This document shows positions 30,900-40,493 of a stretch of DNA of 64,000 bases, in pieces (the first letter of the stretch is position 1; every line of letters begins with the position of its first letter). The notes under the pieces are model-generated. The model made no database searches. It was given only the letters and a program-made list of their open reading frames with translations, and had not been told where the DNA came from. Where the stretch lies: contig NZ_CP065534.1 of assembly GCF_015999465.1 (NCBI RefSeq), forward strand, positions 1,798,001 through 1,862,000, in the 5' to 3' direction. The DNA comes from Lonsdalea populi. Its GTDB lineage: Bacteria > Pseudomonadota > Gammaproteobacteria > Enterobacterales > Enterobacteriaceae. The position numbers were made by a program, and so were the translations under genes.

Positions 30900-31985
30900 T
30901 CAATTAATGAAATGCGGGTCGGACGAAACGGTAGAACCACCCTGCGCTCGTTTCGCAAGCGGTTCTGTAAAAGCCAATATGGCATCCAGGAATTTCTGAC
31001 GATCTGCCGTGGGTTGCAGGTGAACGTAATGAGAGGCACCTGCTATCTGGACTGTGGTTATTGATTCAGCCTCTGTCAGGTGTGATTTCAGTGTCGTTAC
31101 ATCAGTCGGACGCGACCAGAAGTCACGTTCCGAACGCAGTATTAGTACATGGGAACGAATGAATGACGCGTCAAATAATTGGTGTCCGTTCACCAGTTTT
31201 AGCGTATCCGATGTAGGACCTGACGGGAATCGGAAGCTGGGCGGTTTGCGTGTGTTGGTGGTCGCATCGCCTTCCATCGACAACTGTGCGTAGCGTGCGA
31301 GGAACTCCTCGTTGACTCCCTCGCTGCGCCAACGTCCAACCAAGTTCTCCACGGTTGCGAACCGATAGGCACCGAACCGGGAACGATCCAACTCTGTCGG
31401 TGACAGTGGATCACCAAACTCCTGCTGTAACGGCCATTTCCCCGGTGGCCCACCATAGGCCGCGTTGTAGTAAATCAAATGCGAGATACGCTCCGGATAC
31501 AGGCTGGCATAATGGCCCAGCCACTGAGAACCCGTCGCCCAGCCAATGGCAACAAGCCGTTCATCACCAGGATGCCGACGACGGATTTCCTTCACCGCTG
31601 CGGAGATATCACGCACGGCCTCGTTTGACCTGACGGCGACGGGACCATTGCGCGCTTCAGGGGTATCCTGCATTTCGGGGGGGAATTCCGAGCGACCAAA
31701 TCCTCGGATATCCATTAGATATACCCGATGTCCTGCCTTTGCAATCTCTTGTGCCGCCGATGTGCTGGGAGCATCCACATCCCAACTGGCCAGCACTCCT
31801 GATCGACCACCATTGATCATCAACATGGGGCCGCGATCGGATGTTGATGCTGTGTCACGCAATTCACGAATAAATATTCTTAGGCCGTCTTCATTGGTGA
31901 TGGTGAAGTCATGCCGGACGGTTTCGGCCATGCAGGGAAATGCCAGCAAAAGGCTCATGCAAGCCGTGGTCAGTATATGTTTCAT
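30900..31985 (-). CDS. Exported alpha/beta-hydrolase-fold protein
   Basis: A 361-residue protein with a clear Sec signal peptide (MKHILTTACMSLLLAFPCMA), so it is probably periplasmic or secreted. The alpha/beta-hydrolase core is visible: the oxyanion region MLMINGGRSG, strand/loop YLMDIRGFGRSE, a candidate nucleophile elbow VAIGWATGSQW, an acid-loop candidate SERDFWSRPTD and a final His in GASHYVHLQP. The elbow has Ala where the family norm is Ser (G-x-S-x-G), so catalytic activity is uncertain. It is divergent from a LysR regulator that probably controls it. It lies between two integrase remnants, suggesting horizontal acquisition. Confidence 0.8.
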   Translation of the reverse strand: MKHILTTACMSLLLAFPCMAETVRHDFTITNEDGLRIFIRELRDTASTSDRGPMLMINGGRSGVLASWDVDAPSTSAAQEIAKAGHRVYLMDIRGFGRSEFPPEMQDTPEARNGPVAVRSNEAVRDISAAVKEIRRRHPGDERLVAIGWATGSQWLGHYASLYPERISHLIYYNAAYGGPPGKWPLQQEFGDPLSPTELDRSRFGAYRFATVENLVGRWRSEGVNEEFLARYAQLSMEGDATTNTRKPPSFRFPSGPTSDTLKLVNGHQLFDASFIRSHVLILRSERDFWSRPTDVTTLKSHLTEAESITTVQIAGASHYVHLQPTADRQKFLDAILAFTEPLAKRAQGGSTVSSDPHFIN

Positions 31986-32003
31986 ATGCTTACCCTCAGT
32001 TAG

Positions 32004-32018
32004 ACAACTAGAAATTGT
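32004..32018. promoter_or_regulatory. Candidate LysR-type binding box
   Basis: ACAACTAGAAATTGT is a 15-bp interrupted dyad (ACAA.T...A.TTGT) in the 111-bp divergent gap between the hydrolase and LysR genes. The length and form suit a LysR-type T-N11-A site. The assignment is inferred from position. Confidence 0.4.
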
Positions 32019-32096
32019 TAGAAATTGAGCTTAAGAGTGGAATGTGATGTTATCAATGTCATTAAAAGGCATCGACTGATGTATGCGGAGGTATCA

Positions 32097-33011
32097 ATGG
32101 AGTTTAGTCAGCTACGCCATTTCCTGGCCGTTGCTCGGACACTGCATTTCGGCAAGGCTGCCGAAGAATTGGGCATGGCCCAGCCGCATCTAAGCCGGGT
32201 GATTGCACGATTGGAAGCAGAACTGGGCACATCGTTGTTCCTTCGTACCAGCCGCAAGGTACAACTCACTAATGCAGGTGAGGTTTTTCGACTAGAGGCC
32301 CTTGAACTAGTAAGGGGTGAGCAGCGAGCAAAGGGGCTAGCTCGTGCCGCCTCGGCCCAGGGGAAACACATTTTACGTATCGGTTTTGTCTCCGCAGCCT
32401 TGTATTATTTGCTGCCAGCTATGCTGCGTGAACTACGTGCCACGCATGCTGACGTGAACACAGAACTAATAGAAGCGTCAACGCAGGAACAACTAATTTT
32501 ACTTTCTGGCGGTGATATCGACATTGGGTTGGGCCATCCACCGGTCGAACAACCAGACCGTATCGTGAATGAACTGCTCTTTCGTGACCACTTTGATGCT
32601 TTACTACCATCAGAGCACGATTTGGCTAGCAAACCCTTTGTTTCCTTTTCTCAACTAGCCGCCAATCCTTTTGTGCTCTTTCCTGAGAAGCAAGGCCCGG
32701 TCCTATTCGCTGCAATACGAGATTTGTGTCGGTTGGCAGGGCATCCCATGAATACAGCCCAGACCGCAACTAGACTGCACAGTCAGTGTTCTCTTATCGC
32801 AGCTGGCTTGGGTGTAGGGCTGGCCCCCGTACAATCGCGCAGCTTGCAAGTAGAAGGTACGACCCGTGTAGCCATTAAACCCTATCCAACTACTTTGCAG
32901 CTGCCTCTGGCAGTCTTTCGGGACGGGCGCAGACGTTCCAGCCTTCATGAGGAATGTCTTTCGATCCTCAGACGGCTTTCACACCGACTTCCAATCATTC
33001 ATACGGCTTGA
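32097..33011 (+). CDS. LysR-family transcriptional regulator
   Basis: A 304-residue regulator. The N-terminal winged helix-turn-helix (about 1-60) reads MEFSQLRHFLAVARTLHFGKAAEELGMAQP..., with the typical L-S-R-x-I-x-R-L-E recognition part, followed by a linker helix and a periplasmic-binding-like effector domain (about 90-295) with the IGLGHPP segment. The start is ATG 32097 with GGAGG just upstream; an earlier in-frame start at 32025 adds residues not found in the family. Divergence from the exported hydrolase suggests that gene as its target. The inducer is unknown. Confidence 0.88.
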   Translation: MEFSQLRHFLAVARTLHFGKAAEELGMAQPHLSRVIARLEAELGTSLFLRTSRKVQLTNAGEVFRLEALELVRGEQRAKGLARAASAQGKHILRIGFVSAALYYLLPAMLRELRATHADVNTELIEASTQEQLILLSGGDIDIGLGHPPVEQPDRIVNELLFRDHFDALLPSEHDLASKPFVSFSQLAANPFVLFPEKQGPVLFAAIRDLCRLAGHPMNTAQTATRLHSQCSLIAAGLGVGLAPVQSRSLQVEGTTRVAIKPYPTTLQLPLAVFRDGRRRSSLHEECLSILRRLSHRLPIIHTA

Positions 33012-33581
33012 AGTGTTGTTATCTGGCAGTCCTTTTGTCGTGGTGATAGGTACAGTTCGCTCCCGTCCGCCCTTCGTCAACGATCCCTTGAGGACGATGT
33101 GATCGCCCCGATCCGCATAGTCGGGCTGGAACAGCAGCGGTTCTTTACGTCTCAGCCCGAAGGCCGCCTGTAGCTGAAGGCTCATGCGCACGTGGGCATC
33201 GGTGACCCGTTCAAGACCTGTACCCAGTTCCTGAGCCTTGCTGATATTGGTCACATAGCGACGCTCGGGCACGCCAAGCTGCGTGTTGTCCTGGGATGGT
33301 TCCACCCTGTTGGGCCAGCGCTTGCAGGAACTCCTTCGGCAAGAACGACGTTCCAAGAGGCAGCGCCGCTTGGTCAAGGCCGCAGGCCGCGAAGGCAAGG
33401 CGAACCAGGCTGGGCGAGGCTTCCATCCCCGAGCCTGCATCACTTGTGCGGCAAGATCACCCGCTTTCATCGGCGCGTGGAGCATCTTGCGGATATTGGC
33501 GATGTACGCCAGCGCCGTTTCCGCGCGATGCCTGCTGCGCAGGCGCTTCCCGACGGGGTTCGGGGCGGCAGCCCGGCTCAC
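33012..33581 (-). pseudogene. Remnant of an integrase (large ICE/island type)
   Basis: The minus-strand translation resembles integrases of large integrative elements: N-terminal ALAYIANIRKMLHAPMKAG and AAQVMQARGWKPRPAWF, then AHVRMSLQLQAAFGLRRKE and GDHIVLKGSLTKGGRERT. This gives the core-binding part and the box I arginine (FGLRRKE). The middle (about residues 70-100) looks out of frame and the C-terminal half with HxxR and the catalytic Tyr is missing; the frame runs into the 3' end of the LysR gene. It is of a different family from the integrase remnant at 30.5-30.9 kb. Confidence 0.65.
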
Positions 33582-33594
33582 GGTCGTACGTCGT

Positions 33595-36153
33595 TCAATG
33601 CTGCTTACTCGGGCATGAGGACGCCATCCACTGGTTCAAGGCATTAGGCGGCAGCGGTTTTGAGAACAAATAGCCCTGCACCACCGGGCACTCCAACGCG
33701 ATCAATAATCTGCGCTGTTCGTCCGTTTCCACCCCTTCCGCCACCACCATCAAATCCAGACTACGTCCGATACCAATGACGGCATGCACCACCGAACGCA
33801 GCCGGTTTTGCTTTCCGCATTGGTCGATGAAACTGCGATCGATTTTGACTTCCGTAACAGGAAGGTTAGCGAGGCTAGACAAGCTGGAGAAGCCAGTACC
33901 AAAGTCATCCACCGACAGTCCAACGCCCAACGCGCGTATGCGGTTAAGGATATCCAGCGTTTCATCCGTCAGCGCCATCATCAGGCTTTCGGTGATCTCG
34001 ATGGTCAGGTTCGACCCCGCGAGCCCGTAGGTCTGCAACTGGCGAGCCACATAAGCAGGAAGATCCGGATGATTAAAGTTATACGAAGAGAGATTCACCG
34101 ATACCACCGGTACTCGAATGCCCTCAGCCCGCCACGCGGCCATCTGGCGGCAGGCCTCTTCCAACGCCCAGCGGCCGATGCCGTCAATCTCGCCGATATC
34201 CTCCGCCAGACGGATAAACCGGTCGGGCGGCACATCGCCGAATTCGGGATGATGCCAGCGGGCCAACGCCTCAACGCCAAATAGTTTTCCGCTACGCGTG
34301 CACACCTGAGGCTGGTAGTGCAGATGCAACTGACGATGGGCTACGGCAGATTTCAGCGCGGCGCCGAGCAACAATCGCTCGCGCGCCAGCACGTTCATTT
34401 CGGCGCTGAAAAATCGGAATACATTGCCGCCAGACTTTTTGGCTTTGTACATGGCGTTCATGGCATTCGTCAGCAGCACTTCTCTCGTAGCGCCGCCTTC
34501 GGGATACTGGCTGATACCGAGACTGGCCGATAAACTTAGCTGATGGCCGCTGATTTTGATCGGCGCTCGTACAATGCTAAGGACCTGGCTCGCCAGAGCC
34601 GATGCCCGCGTGACGTCAAAATTTGGCATGACGATGACGAACTGGTCGGTTTCGGTACGGCTGATGAACTCATCCGGACGTATCCACGACTGCAATCGGT
34701 TGGCCATCGCCACCAGCACCTGATCGCCCGCCGCATGGCCAAACATGTCGTTAATATCTTTAAAATGATCCAGATCCATATTGAAAAAACCGATCTTCTG
34801 GCTGGATGAAGCGAGCAAATCATCCACGTGGCAATGCATGTAGCTGCGATTCGGTAAGCCGGTGAGCGCATCGAATCTGACGACCCGAGCCATCTGATGA
34901 CGGTTCTCTTCCCGTTCTATCGCCAACGTACACAGGTGAATGCTCGCGTCGGCGATATGTTCAAGAAAGGTATTCGGTTTTAAGCCCTGCCGAAAATAAA
35001 AGGCGAAGGTGCCAAGCACCCGGCCATCGCGCTGTTTGATAGGGTAGGTCCAGCAGGCCCGCAGGCCATGCGGCAACACTTGGTGTTTGTAAGGCGCCCA
35101 CAGGGGATCGGTTTCGATGTCATCCACCATCACCTGTTCGCCCCTGAACGCGGCCGTTCCACAGCCCCCGACGCCCTCGCCTATTTCTACGCCTTCCCAC
35201 TCCGTACCGTAGGAGTCATGAAAACTGGGCGCGGCCCAAGGACGCAGTTTGTTGTCTTCAACCCGAGAGACGGAGACCAGCACATCGGGAACAATCATTT
35301 CAATGCGGCGACACAGGAAATTACCGAGTTCGTTGAACGACAGGCTGCTGGTCAGCGCCTCCAGCGCATCGCGTTCCAGATCCTGAATCAGACGTTCCTT
35401 GGTAACATCCGACAGCACGACCACATAATTTTTAATGAGTTCGTTGTTTCGCTCGTCAACAATAGGATTAACGGAAAAGCGCACCCAGACGTCTCGGCCG
35501 TCTTTGGTCAGCGTCAGGATGTCGCCATGCACGCCTAACCAGTCCTGGGTTTTGGTGCGCAGTTTATCCAATAACGATTTATCTGTGCGTGGGCTAGCCA
35601 GCAGTTCGCTCGGACCTTTGCCGATGGACTCTTTGGCCGTATAGCCAAACAGTGAAGTGAATGCCCGGTTGATTTGAACGATCCGTCGAGACGCATCCAA
35701 CACGCAGACGGCGCGGTCAGTGTTGTTGATCGCCAGCAACAGCAGTCGGGTTTCTTCCCGACGGGCGACCTCGTCCGTGATATCACGCGCGAGCGCCATG
35801 AAATGGATACGTCCGTCGACATCGACTTTAGACAGGAAAAACTTCACCCATAGCTGCTGCCCATTACGTTTTTCCATGAGGATCTCCCGGCTCATCGCTT
35901 CCGCTCGAGGAGAGCTTGCCTGGCGGTTTCTGCGGATGTAACGGGTATGTACTTCGCGCATGTCCTTAGGCAACAGCGGGCGCATATGTCGCCCGAGCAC
36001 TTCGTCGCGCGAGTATCCCCACAGTCTTTCTGCGGCCGCATTAAAAAATAGGACGCGGTCGCATTCATCAATCAGGACGACGGCAAGCATCGTCTGCTCC
36101 AGAGCTGGTAGCAATATGTGACAGTAATTCGCGACCGGACCTTCCATCTTCAT
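33595..36153 (-). CDS. dosP: DosP-like haem-PAS c-di-GMP phosphodiesterase (PAS-PAS-GAF-GGDEF-EAL)
   Basis: An 852-residue sensor enzyme collinear with E. coli DosP, the oxygen-sensing phosphodiesterase that linearises c-di-GMP. Order: PAS1 (about 12-125), PAS2 (about 135-250), GAF (about 275-410), degenerate GGDEF (about 430-590), EAL (about 600-845). In PAS1, His69 (VHTRYI) and Met87 (EAMSREI) align without gaps to the haem ligands His77 and Met95 of E. coli DosP, and Arg89 to its distal Arg97. The GGDEF signature is replaced by ETDQF, so cyclase activity is unlikely. The EAL domain keeps GVEALARW, NLSS, EITES, DDFGTGFS, KIDRSF and AEGVET, so hydrolysis should be intact. No DosC-like cyclase is adjacent. 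Confidence 0.9.
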   Translation of the reverse strand: MKMEGPVANYCHILLPALEQTMLAVVLIDECDRVLFFNAAAERLWGYSRDEVLGRHMRPLLPKDMREVHTRYIRRNRQASSPRAEAMSREILMEKRNGQQLWVKFFLSKVDVDGRIHFMALARDITDEVARREETRLLLLAINNTDRAVCVLDASRRIVQINRAFTSLFGYTAKESIGKGPSELLASPRTDKSLLDKLRTKTQDWLGVHGDILTLTKDGRDVWVRFSVNPIVDERNNELIKNYVVVLSDVTKERLIQDLERDALEALTSSLSFNELGNFLCRRIEMIVPDVLVSVSRVEDNKLRPWAAPSFHDSYGTEWEGVEIGEGVGGCGTAAFRGEQVMVDDIETDPLWAPYKHQVLPHGLRACWTYPIKQRDGRVLGTFAFYFRQGLKPNTFLEHIADASIHLCTLAIEREENRHQMARVVRFDALTGLPNRSYMHCHVDDLLASSSQKIGFFNMDLDHFKDINDMFGHAAGDQVLVAMANRLQSWIRPDEFISRTETDQFVIVMPNFDVTRASALASQVLSIVRAPIKISGHQLSLSASLGISQYPEGGATREVLLTNAMNAMYKAKKSGGNVFRFFSAEMNVLARERLLLGAALKSAVAHRQLHLHYQPQVCTRSGKLFGVEALARWHHPEFGDVPPDRFIRLAEDIGEIDGIGRWALEEACRQMAAWRAEGIRVPVVSVNLSSYNFNHPDLPAYVARQLQTYGLAGSNLTIEITESLMMALTDETLDILNRIRALGVGLSVDDFGTGFSSLSSLANLPVTEVKIDRSFIDQCGKQNRLRSVVHAVIGIGRSLDLMVVAEGVETDEQRRLLIALECPVVQGYLFSKPLPPNALNQWMASSCPSKQH

Positions 36154-36734
36154 TGATATATCCTCCGTGCAGACGGGTTATCCATTCCTTTGAGATAAGT
36201 CCATCTGCAGCAATCTCTATTTTTAAGCAGCCCCAGACACCAGGTTAACTGCATGGGTACACGAATGGATATTTGCGCCGCCGTCATGGCCAGTCACCGA
36301 TAGTGCTCATGTCAGGGGTCTTCATCAGGAAAACCAGAAATGATGGGAAACATAAACTTTAGCCCGGGGTTTTTGTCTTATCGGCACAACGAAGTAAACA
36401 TTGAACATTTGCTCCGGCCAATGACAGGCACAGATAAGGAAACGTTTACACACTATGACTCCCCGTTTCACCACCTTCGCACGCGCCACACACTGAATTG
36501 CAGTCGTCAAGTATGCCATCCAAGCACAACTTTTCTGTGGTGATAATTAGATGAATTTAACTTATCCATTAACAGGTTATTCACGTTGGGAAGCGGTTAA
36601 AAAACGATCTCCCCCCCTCCGTGTGAGCGGCCAATACAATAGCTTACCGAGCGAGTTGGGGATACGCGCAAAATTCTGAATAAGCACTATCCTTTCTAAA
36701 GAAATCATAAGATTAATTAACAGGACGGACTCTC
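36154..36734. other. Intergenic region dosP / dld
   Basis: A gene-free stretch of 581 bp with divergent dosP and dld on either side. Short open frames on both strands (36325-36543) overlap each other and resemble nothing known. The last 100 bp before dld are A/T-rich and probably contain its promoter. No RNA gene or repeat was recognised. Confidence 0.5.
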
Positions 36735-38483
36735 ATGCAGGATCATGCTACTTCAATTACGTTTAGCGTAAACGCCCAGGAGTTTATAGACACCCTCACC
36801 CGTATCGTCGGCAAATCTCATATCCTCACCGACACGCGCAAAACCGAACGCTATCGAAAGGGATTCCGCTCCGGTCAGGGGAATGCGTTGGCGGTCGTCT
36901 TTCCGGGATCGCTACTGGAACAGTGGAAAGTATTCAAAGCCAGCGTAGAAGCGGATCGGATTGTCATTATGCAGGCCGCCAATACCGGACTGACGGAAGG
37001 TTCGACCCCCAGCGGCGACGGCTATGACCGTGAAATCGTTATCATCAACACCCTCAGACTGGATAAGGTGCAACTGTTGGATCAAGGACGACAAATCGTC
37101 GCGCTCCCCGGCAGCACGCTTTGGCATCTGGAGCGCGTCCTGAAGCCATTAGGCCGCGAGCCGCACTCGGTAATCGGTTCCTCGTGTATCGGCGCATCGG
37201 TCATTGGGGGGATCTGCAATAACTCCGGCGGTTCGCTGGTGCATCGCGGTCCCGCCTATACGGAGATGGCGCTGTACGGACGCGTGAACGATCGAGGCAG
37301 GGTAGAACTGGTCAATCATCTGGGGATTAATCTGGGAGAGACGCCGGAGCAAATTTTGATTCGTCTGGAACAACATCAATACACCGAGGCGGACGTGGTC
37401 AACGATGAGCGCCAGGCGTCCGACCATGAATACGCCGAACGCGTCCGGGACGTGGATGCCGATACCCCTTCACGCTTCAACGCCGACGAACGCCGTCTGT
37501 ACGAAGCAGCAGGCTGCGCGGGTAAACTGGCCGTCTTCGCCGTGCGGCTGGATACGTTTCCGGCGCAAAAATCCCAACAGGTATTCTACATCGGCACCAA
37601 TCAGCCGGAAGTTCTGACCGAGTTGCGTCGCCATATTCTGGCGCATTTTACGCACCTGCCGGTGGCCGGAGAGTATCTCCACCGGGATATGTTCAACATG
37701 GCCGAGGTCTATGGTAAAGACACCTTCGTCATGATCGACAAGCTGGGCACCGATAAAATGCCTATGTTCTTTAACCTTAAAGGTCGGATGGACGCCATTT
37801 TCGATAAGATTCCGTTCCTGCCGTCGCACCTGGTGGATCGCACCATGCAGTTGCTTAGCCGTTTGCTGCCCTCTCAGTTGCCTGCGCGTATGCGGGCCTA
37901 TCGCGACCGCTATGAGCATCACCTGATGTTAAAAATGGCGGGAGATGGCATTGAAGAGGCGCATCGTTGGCTGGAAAGCTATTTCCGCGAGGCAGACGGC
38001 GAATTTTTCGCTTGTACGCCGGAGGAAGGCAACAAAGCGTTCTTACATCGGTTCGCGGCGGCCGGAGCCGCCATACGCTATCACGCGGTACATAGTCACG
38101 AGGTGGAGAATATTCTGCCGCTGGATATCGCTCTGCGCCGTAACGACCGGGAGTGGTTTGAGCATCTGCCGCCGGAAATCAGCGATCAGCTGGTGCATCG
38201 CCTCTATTACGGACACTTCATGTGCCACGTATTCCATCAGGATTACATCGTAAAAAAAGGCGTCGATACCCACAAGCTGAAGGCGCACATGCTGGAACTG
38301 CTCGATAAGCGAGGGGCTGAATACCCTGCGGAGCACAACGTCGGCCATCTTTATCAGGCCAAACCGCCGTTGAAAGCGTTTTATCAGCAGAACGATCCCA
38401 CCAATACGCTTAATCCCGGCATTGGGAAAACCAGCAAGCTGAAAAACTGGGGCTGCGGCTGCAACGACAGTTCACGCCACTAA
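36735..38483 (+). CDS. dld: Quinone-dependent D-lactate dehydrogenase
   Basis: A 582-residue FAD flavoenzyme, peripheral on the inner membrane, that oxidises D-lactate to pyruvate and passes electrons to quinone. The FAD-binding PCMH domain is seen in AANTGLTEGSTPSGDGYDRE and GREPHSVIGSSCIGASVIGG, and the cap and membrane-binding domain in the C-terminal half with AAGAAIRYHAVH and HNVGHLY. It aligns with E. coli Dld throughout, about 11 residues longer. The ATG at 36735 follows an AGGACGGA ribosome binding site. It appears to be a single gene with its own terminator. Confidence 0.97.
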   Translation: MQDHATSITFSVNAQEFIDTLTRIVGKSHILTDTRKTERYRKGFRSGQGNALAVVFPGSLLEQWKVFKASVEADRIVIMQAANTGLTEGSTPSGDGYDREIVIINTLRLDKVQLLDQGRQIVALPGSTLWHLERVLKPLGREPHSVIGSSCIGASVIGGICNNSGGSLVHRGPAYTEMALYGRVNDRGRVELVNHLGINLGETPEQILIRLEQHQYTEADVVNDERQASDHEYAERVRDVDADTPSRFNADERRLYEAAGCAGKLAVFAVRLDTFPAQKSQQVFYIGTNQPEVLTELRRHILAHFTHLPVAGEYLHRDMFNMAEVYGKDTFVMIDKLGTDKMPMFFNLKGRMDAIFDKIPFLPSHLVDRTMQLLSRLLPSQLPARMRAYRDRYEHHLMLKMAGDGIEEAHRWLESYFREADGEFFACTPEEGNKAFLHRFAAAGAAIRYHAVHSHEVENILPLDIALRRNDREWFEHLPPEISDQLVHRLYYGHFMCHVFHQDYIVKKGVDTHKLKAHMLELLDKRGAEYPAEHNVGHLYQAKPPLKAFYQQNDPTNTLNPGIGKTSKLKNWGCGCNDSSRH

Positions 38484-38504
38484 CGCCGCGATTCTCTTTT
38501 CTCT

Positions 38505-38540
38505 AGGGCTTCCCCACGTCATCGCGAAGCCCTGGTTTCC
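38505..38540 (+). terminator. Terminator hairpin after dld
   Basis: AGGGCTTC (38505-38512) and GAAGCCCT (38526-38533) form a perfect 8-bp stem, followed by GGTTTCC. It lies 22 bases after the dld stop. Confidence 0.6.
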
Positions 38541-38591
38541 CCCGCCACATTCTCTCACTGCTGTCGAGAAATCGAATAGCGGCAACCGCCG

Positions 38592-40235
38592 TTAGTTGGC
38601 TTCTACCGCGTCGCGTTCTTCATCATGCTGATTGTCCAGCTCCAGCACGCTGTAGGCTACCGAGCAAAACAATGAGTTCAGACGCTTCATGTCGCCTAAC
38701 AGCCCCAGATGCAGCGAACTGGTTTCCAGACTCTGCACGTTCTTCTGCCGCAAACGCTCGACGTGCGCATGGGCGAACCGGCGATCCATTATGCGGAAGC
38801 GGTGTTTGGAGCGACGCAGACGTTTCGCGCTGGCGATATCGTTATTGAAGAACACGGTCTGGCTCAGCCGCAGGTTGTCGAGCAGTCGGGAGTAAAGCGC
38901 GTCCAGCTCCTCTTGCCCTTCTGCGGAAAACGCCCGGCGCGATGCCTGCGCTTTAGCGCGAATATCGCCGGCCATTTTTTCCAGAATATCGCCCGCCTGT
39001 TCCAGATTCATCGTGACCTCAATAACCTCGGCCCAACGGCGAGAGTCGCTTTCACCGAGATCGTCTTTCGCCATCCGCGCCAGATAAAGTTTGATACCGG
39101 TATAGAGCACGTCGACATCGTCATCCAGACGACGAATGGTTTTCTCCTGAAGATAGTTGCCGTGCATCATTTCGTGGGTGAGGATCAACATATTTTCCAC
39201 GATGTCTCCCATCCGCAGCGTCTCCCGAGCGGCGTTGGCCAGCGCCAGCGCCGGGGTATCCAATACGCTGAGATCCAGATGCCGCGGACGCAGCCGCGGG
39301 TCTTCCTCCTGATTGTCGCGCAGCAGCATCTGGCACCACTCCGCCATGCGTCCGGTCACCGGCAGCATCAGCAAACAACGCAGCAGGTTGTAAACCACGT
39401 GGAAGTAGATGACCAGATTCTCTGCGCTGACGGGCAGTTTTTCCATCTCCACCGCCAGCATCTCGACGAAAGGCAGCACCACCACGCAGCCAGCGAGCTT
39501 GAACAGCAGACTACCCAGCGCAACCCTGCGACCATCAACACTTTGTTTACTCGCGTTGATCATCGCCAGCATTCCGCTGCCCAAATTGGCCCCGACCACC
39601 AGACACAGCGCGACCTTCAGCGAGATCACGCTGGTCGCCGTCAGCGTCGCGGTCAGCAAGACGGCCGCCAGGCTGGAATAGCTGACGATGGCAAACAGGG
39701 CGCCAATCAAGGCATCCAGCAGGATGTCGCCCGTCAGCGAAGAGAAGAGAACCTTGACCCCAGCCGCCTGCGTAATCGGCGTGGCGGCATTTACAATCAG
39801 CTCCAGCGCCAGCAGGATCAGCCCAAGGCCGATCAATACACGCCCCATCTGCCCGATGCGGGCCTGTTTACGACTAAGGAACAGTGCGACGCCGCTGAAG
39901 ATCAGCAGCGGGGAGAGCCAGGAGAGGTCGAAGGTCAGGATACGTACCATCAGCGCGGTCCCGACGTCCGCGCCCAGCATAATCACCAGCCCAGGTGCCA
40001 ACGCAATCAACCCCTGCGAGACAAACGATGTGACCAACAACATAGTGGCGTTGCTGCTCTGTACCAACGCCGTGACCACAATGCCCGCCATAAAAGCCAG
40101 CGGTTTGTGACTGACGTTCTTGCTGAGCATACGACGCAGTCCTGCGCCATACACTCGCATGATGCCGGTGCGGACAATGTGCGTCCCCCACACCAGCAGC
40201 GAAACAGCGGACAATAAGTGCAGCAATATCAACAA
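38592..40235 (-). CDS. yjbB: Na/Pi cotransporter family protein with PhoU-like domain (YjbB-like)
   Basis: A 547-residue protein homologous along its length to E. coli YjbB, a Na+-dependent phosphate exporter of the NptA/PNaS family. The N-terminal membrane domain has two inverted QSS-type repeats, seen as ALVQSSNATMLLVTSF and FAIVSYSSLAAVLLTATL. The C-terminal part (about 330-540) is a PhoU-like helical bundle. The start is set at TTG 40235: AAGGAG lies nine bases upstream, and this exactly matches the E. coli N-terminus (M/L-L-x-L-L-H-L-L-S-A-V); a GTG at 40295 would add unconserved residues. It has no linked phosphate genes apart from the neighbouring phosphonate-type importer. Confidence 0.88.
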   Translation of the reverse strand: MLILLHLLSAVSLLVWGTHIVRTGIMRVYGAGLRRMLSKNVSHKPLAFMAGIVVTALVQSSNATMLLVTSFVSQGLIALAPGLVIMLGADVGTALMVRILTFDLSWLSPLLIFSGVALFLSRKQARIGQMGRVLIGLGLILLALELIVNAATPITQAAGVKVLFSSLTGDILLDALIGALFAIVSYSSLAAVLLTATLTATSVISLKVALCLVVGANLGSGMLAMINASKQSVDGRRVALGSLLFKLAGCVVVLPFVEMLAVEMEKLPVSAENLVIYFHVVYNLLRCLLMLPVTGRMAEWCQMLLRDNQEEDPRLRPRHLDLSVLDTPALALANAARETLRMGDIVENMLILTHEMMHGNYLQEKTIRRLDDDVDVLYTGIKLYLARMAKDDLGESDSRRWAEVIEVTMNLEQAGDILEKMAGDIRAKAQASRRAFSAEGQEELDALYSRLLDNLRLSQTVFFNNDIASAKRLRRSKHRFRIMDRRFAHAHVERLRQKNVQSLETSSLHLGLLGDMKRLNSLFCSVAYSVLELDNQHDEERDAVEAN

Positions 40236-40493
40236 AACAGAGAGCTCCTTAACCTTCAGCGATCGACCGTTTCCTATCGCCAGTGATGTAGCCAAAATAC
40301 GTCATGTGTCGCAAAAGCGTCCAACCGTTTTCCGCGTTTTGTCGCAGCCGGCTCGCCAATGAAGAGCATCGGCGGAGGCATGCTATCAATCGTCCCGAAT
40401 CCGCTTGTCGTTATCAACCTTAAAACGTCTCTCTGTGGCGGTAATGAGGCTCTGTTTAGGCTTTGTGAGGCTCTCTGTCCGTACAAATTAACG

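Noticed and set aside
36325..36543. Overlapping short frames on both strands between dosP and dld
   Set aside because: They overlap each other on opposite strands and have neither family resemblance nor good ribosome binding sites.
38709..40217. 502-codon open frame on the plus strand opposite yjbB
   Set aside because: Its translation is dominated by His, Gln and Arg with no domain signature, while the minus strand encodes a full-length YjbB homologue.
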